Source of the DNA: Paraphaeosphaeria minitans
Taxonomy: Eukaryota; Ascomycota; Dothideomycetes; Pleosporales; Didymosphaeriaceae
DNA: 64,000 nucleotides
NCBI GenBank assembly: GCA_015832175.1
Contig: WJXW01000007.1
Span: forward strand, 1,054,001 to 1,118,000
Direction: 5' to 3'
Under the pieces are notes generated by a model. It worked only from the letters and a program-made list of their open reading frames with translations, did no database searches and was not told the origin of the DNA. Positions 58,834 through 64,000 of this stretch are shown here, piece after piece. Both the position numbers and the translations under genes were made by a program. Numbering within the stretch: position 1 is the first letter of the stretch; the number at the start of each line of letters is the position of its first letter.

Positions 58834-59873
58834 AGCACAGCTCACGAAGAGTGTCCGGGTCTGGAGGAACAGAGCTTTTCCACGTCGGTCCGCTGGCATG
58901 GGCTCATGACGGACGGGCTGGCTTGTACGATGGCAACGTGGAGAGGAGGCTGGGCGTCGGGCGTTGCGGTGGGCTGGGCGTCGGGAGTTGCGGTAGGCTA
59001 CGATGCCGAGAACAGTGACACCCGCCCCAGAGCGAGCGAGCGAGGACGCGCCTGATGATGAGACTGGACGTGCTACTATTAATTAGAATGGCTTGAATTC
59101 ATCAGACGCTGCAATGCGTGCGGGTGAAGTCAATCGTCATCGTGGGGTGGAGACTGGCCATGATAGATAGATAGCTACCCTGTAGATATTGTATTTAGTC
59201 TATCATGATAAACCAGAGGCTGGGCGCAAAGGCTGCCTACCTAGCATATGTCAAGCATCGGATCCTGTTGCTTGCTGGCTTGACTGAGCGAATCCATCAC
59301 TTGCTTGCGCAACGCCCATCCTTCCGATCCATGTGCTCGTCGGACAGATCCCAGATCCATGGTCCATGATCCACGATCCACGATCCACGATCCACGATCC
59401 ATTCGCTTGTACGGTGGATGGCCGGTTGGTTTGGAGACGCATCACGAAGCGGACGCACGCCCGCCCAGCAAATCGCCCACCGACGCTTCCGCTGCACTAT
59501 TAGACTACCCGTCTCTCGTCTCCTTCCGCCGACGCTCGCTTCTCTTGCAGTATTTTTCGGGACTTTGCGCATTCTTCTGGGACGTGGATTGCGTGAGGTG
59601 CGGGGGTAAAGCTCTCTCCTCTGCCAGCCGCTGTTGACGTCTCAGCCGAGCAGCTGTCATCCTACCAAAACAACAGACGCCCGCGCCCGCACACCGGCAC
59701 CTGCACCCGCACACCTTCACCGCGCACGCCTCACGCCTCACCGCGCACTCGGTGACGCTGCTGTGTGCCCAGCAGAATTCCCGCAAAACCCATCGTCTTC
59801 CCTGCAACTTCCACATCATCTGGGCCACCCCAAGAACCATGTCACAGCCAAGCGTTGCGTACACAGCATTACG
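58834..59873. other. Intergenic region, promoter side of the DH-domain gene
   Basis: Contains GATA/TAGATA-rich sequence near 59,160-59,180, the heptamer array at 59,368-59,402, and a long leader that stays open in frame upstream of the ATG at 59,874. No other gene is supported. Confidence 0.5.
59368..59402. repeat. 7-bp tandem repeat (GATCCAC), five units
   Basis: Four exact GATCCAC units and a fifth GATCCAT run from 59,368 to 59,402, preceded by related GATCCATGGTCCAT. It is a short array in the presumed promoter region. Confidence 0.9.
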
Positions 59874-62800
59874 ATGAAAGGTGCTGATTTCGGCAAGGCC
59901 ATTGGTATCGACAGGCCTGCCAACGTAAAAGACAAGATCAAGAAATGGCAGGTCGAGCTCAATGCAGAGCCCGAGAAGGCCCCAGACGCTGCGTCCCCCG
60001 CGCCGCAACCCAAGCCTCCGCCGTCGCCCAAGCCGCCCTCGACGCCCAAAGCGAAGCCTCTCGACGAGAAACCCAGTCCGAAGCCAGACTTCACACCAGC
60101 GAAGCCTCTTGACGCGAAACCGAGCCCAAAACCAGACTTTACACCAGCCAAGCCCGCCGAAGCTATTCCGGAGCGTCCGAAGAGCGCGAAGAAACCGCCG
60201 CCCGTCCACAACCCGCTCGACGAAGAAGTCCTGATCGCGACTGCGCCTAAGAAGCGCGTTGTGAGTGATTCCCATTGGCGCAATAAGAACTCGCCGCCCA
60301 AAAACACGACAAGCAAATCTTCTCCCAAGCAGCTGCCCACTGCTTGGGTACGGCCGGCTGCGCGCAAGGCTTTGGAAAAGGCAGAAGAGGAGGCCAAGGA
60401 GAAGGCCAAGGAAAAGGACAAGGAGAAGGAGAAGGAAAAAGAAGAGAAGCAGAAAGCAACCCCGAAAAGCCCTCCACCAGCGCTCAATCCGCTTCTCATA
60501 TTCACCCCGAGGATCACGCCACAAGCACAACGCGCCCGAGCTCAACGACAGCGGAGGCTTTCACGCCCTACAAGCGCCGGAAACGATGGGCGGCCGACCA
60601 GCAGCGGGTCTGGGAGCGGGAAGAATGCAAAAAGCGGGGATGAGGGAGCAGTGTCACATGTCTCTCATTCGCCAGACAAGGGTAAGACAGAGATGATAAA
60701 GGTGCGAAGGCGGCCACGCGCCCGGACGTCGCCTCGGGGATCGCTGTCCGCGAGTGAAGCCACCACATCGGCTAAGATACGTACATTTCACAGATCCGAC
60801 ACGGCACTCAGCGAGGACCCCGCCAACTTGATCACGGTCGAATACGAACCGAGCGAGTCCGAGGCGGCTGTCCGTGATGCAATCCGAGAAAGAAGACGAA
60901 AGAGCAAGAGGGGACGGCACAGCGACGTATCAGCCGAGTCTTCACCTGACGTGAGAGCCACGGGTGAAAGTCGTGAACCACGTCGCAAACCATATCACAA
61001 TAAAGAAGACATTCCACTGAGACCAGCGAACCCAGTTGCACCAGCGGACCCAGTTGCACCAGCGGATCCAGTTACACCAGCGGGCCCAGTTGCACCAGCG
61101 GGCCCAGTTGCACCAACAACACCCCCACAGAAGCTAGGAAGCCGCCTTGAAATGTGGTTACAAACGACTCCTGATCCATTTGACGACAAGAACTACCGAC
61201 ATCGGCGGAAGTCGAAAGAGTCCGTCTCCACGCCGGAACTACCTCCAGCTGGTGAGAGATCAGATGTAAGCGTAAATACCGATGTCAAGGAGCCTCCAGC
61301 TGAAGAAGCGCGACCCCGGAAGAGTGACAGTCGGCGTCGGAGGAAAAAGATGAGCGCCCCAATGCCGATAGAGACTCCGGAAAAGGAGGAAGTGTCAGTG
61401 GTGTCGTCAATCGACTCTACAGAGCCATCAACTGTGTCAAAGGACAGCGAATTGACACCTACGCCAACCCTCAAACGCCGCGGTGCGAGACGAACCCAAC
61501 ATCCGCCCACGAATGAACGTGTCATGTCGCTTCCCGCTGGCGAACTATCAGAGAAAGACGAGGAAGCTGCGTCGGCTGCCCCATCCTCTTCCGTAGACTC
61601 GCAGATACAAGACCTTGATAAGATCACTCTGGGTGCACCATACGAAAGCTCAGCGATGCGAGGATTGTTCCCTTCGAAAGGAAAGCGCCTTTCGACAATC
61701 GTATCTATGGACACATTTGCGACGAACAATCAGCAAGCTCCATCCTCGGACGCTGCAGAATCCGAGCTTTCAGAATCGGTAGTGGAGGGAGGCATGAAAG
61801 ACGCGACTGCATCAGCGGTAGCATTGCAGCTTCGCGCAGAGACTTCGACCATCGTCAGCCGTAAGAGCACGAAGCGCAGTAGGCTTGCGAGCCATGCGGA
61901 CTTGATCTCGGTGTTGTCCATGCCCAAGGCAGGCACGAGCAGTATCGTGTCCGCACGGAGCATCAGAACAAACAGGAGCCGGTTAGCAACTGCCACAATC
62001 GGCGATATCATGAACGAGCTTGCTTCAGACGAGAGCAAATACATGCGCGAGCTCCGCACCCTAGTCGATGGTGTCATTCCTGTCCTACTCAGCTGTGTTC
62101 TGTCCAAATCGGACTCCGCAGTTGCTGCGGGACTTTTCAGCAAGTCATCAAGCACAGACCCGAGCGACGTTACGAAACCCATTGTTGGCATGGGAGTTTC
62201 TCTCGAGCGCCTGAAGACGCTGCACAAACGGATTCCCAAGGAAGACCCAGACGCATTCCTGTCATGGGCTCAAAGTGCACAACGGATGTACACCGATTTC
62301 ATTGCCGCATGGCGTTTGGGATTTCAGGACGTGGTCATCAGTCTTGCTTCTGCTGATGAGGATCCTTTCAAGCCAGCGAGAGTCGTCACGGGTCCCGAGG
62401 ACGGAGCACCGTGGGACGAGGGTATGCCTCGCAACGCAGAAGGCTATGTGGTCAATGGTGATGGCGAGCGTGTTGACGTGGCATACATGCTCAAACGACC
62501 TTTGGTTCGACTAAAGTATCTCGCTAAGAGCATCAAGGTCAGACTCGATCAAGGGTCTTCGTGCGTTGTTTGCTAACCTCTGATAGGGTATCAACCATCT
62601 CCAGCCCACGGAACGATCGGAGAAGATGATGACGGTTTTCCAAGGCCTCGTCGCCACTGCTCGAAAGCGCTCTAACGATGAGCACGCACGCCTCGAAGAC
62701 GAAGCTGCCGCAAATATAGATCCTACACGCTCGCGCGATCCTCGCAGTCTCGCACCTCTCGCAGGCGTTCGTATCGATCGGAACCGGTGCGTCCGTGCTC

Positions 62801-64000
62801 GAGATCATTTCGATCTGCACCTTTACCATTCGACTGGACAGGAGGTCAACTGTCGTGTCGAAGTGCTCCTCCGAGACGACGCCCCAGGACATGGCGACAG
62901 TGGAGATCTCCTGATCTGCGAAGTGGGTAACGCGGAACGCTGGCTACTGTTACCACCTGTTCAGCTGAACCGTATATCCGCCCGGAATGGGGATCGTGAG
63001 GGCGAGATAATAGTGATGATCAGGGGTTATCACGCCGACAGCAATGAGTGGCGTGAAGTAATGTCTCTGACGATAGACGACGAGCAAGTTGGGTTTGAGT
63101 GGGTGCAGATGCTCGGCCTTACCCCGATTCCTCCTCAGCTGTCTGAGCTTGTGCGAGACATACTACCTCAGAAAACGCAACGTCCCACAAGCAGCCATGC
63201 CTCTTCTTCCCTGGTTTCGGCAGCCACTGGGTCTAACCCGCCACACAAGAGCCGCACTCCTAGCCCCCATGAGATCGAGGTTCCCATTGGCGAGCAGGCT
63301 CTTGTTACGTCAAAACGATGGAGGTTTGACACGCCAGATCGGCAGCGACACTCACGAACTGTATCTCCGATTACTCCACCAAGCAGCGATGTCCTTGCTA
63401 CCGCTCAACCGCGTCCGGCATCCCCGTCGTCACCGCTAGGGTTTCAGAAACGTGGCGCGAAGGCCACATCTCCACGCCGAGAAGAAGATGATCCAAGCCA
63501 ACGTACGCCGAGAAGTCTGAACGACGCTTTGCAACTTACCTCGAGTGGCTCTCCTTCGAGTCTGAGGCGCGCAAAAGCACACAGGCGATCCAAGACTATA
63601 TCTTCGCCCTCTGAATCTCGTCCTTCGAGACAGATTACGCTAGATGATCCCATTGAGGAGGAGTCGGTGCAGAAGGTGAAGCCTCCCAGAAAGATGTCTA
63701 AGCGCCGGCAATCTGAGCAGCCACAATCGACAACCTCGTCAATGTTGTCTCAGTCAAGCAAGGGCTTCAGCGTCTGGCTGCCTACGCCGTCCGAAATCGA
63801 TCAGGATTCGGATGAATCTGAGGATGACGATCGCTCCGACCTTTCTGTAGACGACGGCCATGACCCTCCCGTACGGCCTCTTGTGCATCGACGCGCATCT
63901 TCGGTGCCGACATTGGACATGCCGACCATTCCGAGATTACGCAAGCCTAGCGGGTCTTCCACTACCGTACAAGCCGACGAGCGGAGCAAAACCCCAGAAC
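59874..64000 (+). CDS. Large low-complexity protein with a DH (RhoGEF-like) domain, incomplete at the window edge
   Basis: Exon 1 is 59,874-62,537 and exon 2 runs from 62,587 to the end of the window in frame (1,359 residues visible). The start is MKGADFGKAIGIDRPANVKD. The N-terminal ~700 residues are disordered: a Pro/Lys-rich repeat (KPSPKPDFTPAKPLD, twice, 60,075-60,150), a Lys/Glu run (EEAKEKAKEKDKEKEKEKE), and five hexapeptides of type PVAPAD/PVAPAG (61,032-61,121). From about residue 707, TIGDIMNELASDESKYMREL begins a segment resembling a Dbl-homology domain, with long helices to KYLAKSIKGINHLQPTER across the intron. A beta-rich stretch follows (HFDLHLYHSTGQEVNCRVEV, WLLLPPVQLN, EWVQMLGL) that could be a PH-like domain, then a Ser/Pro-rich tail. 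A Rho-GTPase exchange role is inferred from the fold only. Confidence 0.8.

Noticed and set aside
59505..60545. Long minus-strand open frame (346 codons) opposite the DH-domain gene
   Set aside because: It is Arg/Leu-rich, a shadow of the Lys/Pro-rich coding strand, with no domain or splice support.

Overview
The window looks like a piece of a filamentous ascomycete chromosome (Pezizomycotina, probably Dothideomycetes). The basis is short introns of about 46-60 bp with GTRNGY donors and CTRAC branch sites, TATA-containing fungal promoters, the protein families present, and a large block of retrotransposons that appears to have been mutated by repeat-induced point mutation (RIP). The species call is inference; no ribosomal or mating-type marker is present.

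Bases 1 to about 31,670 are one AT-rich block with no intact genes. TpA is abundant, CpA/TpG are depleted, ATG is rare, and every old reading frame is full of TAA/TAG stops. It can be read as nested LTR elements. The oldest visible layer is a Gypsy element (LTR 5,009-5,480, gag, pol, chromodomain, LTR 24,785-25,198). A complete Copia element (5,858-13,075, target duplication TAGAG) is inserted in its gag region. A complete second-family Gypsy element (17,414-24,616, target duplication TTAAT) is inserted in its 3' tail. To the left lies a second Gypsy pol copy (1,498-5,008) that was itself hit by a Copia element (1-1,492, duplication TAAAG). To the right are a third Gypsy integrase fragment (25,199 to about 26,800), a truncated Copia copy in reverse orientation (28,238-29,900), and AT-rich stretches I cannot classify. 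The 3' tails of two Gypsy copies carry, on the opposite strand, a cysteine-rich coiled-coil reading frame.

From about 31,670 composition switches sharply to ordinary coding DNA with eleven genes. On the + strand: an OPT-family oligopeptide transporter (32,752-35,686), an OGFr-domain protein (37,079-38,015), a glutathione S-transferase (40,014-41,158) and a protein with two BTB/T1-like repeats (41,951-44,505). On the - strand: a small secreted protein (47,065-47,433), a PHD-finger-like protein (48,193-50,235), a frameshifted short-chain dehydrogenase pseudogene (50,689-51,772), a secreted AA7 FAD oxidase (52,198-53,730) and a secreted GH27 alpha-galactosidase (55,925-57,355). On the + strand again: an EBP-type sterol isomerase (57,992-58,833) and a large DH-domain protein that runs off the right edge (59,874-64,000).

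The genes do not form an obvious operon-like pathway. The adjacent AA7 oxidase and alpha-galactosidase are both secreted carbohydrate-active enzymes, and the OPT transporter and GST fit nutrient uptake and detoxification. Non-coding items of note are a small TA-flanked MITE inside an OPT intron with a second truncated copy 3 kb away, a 25-bp tandem repeat next to the RIP boundary, and a GC-AG intron in the AA7 gene.
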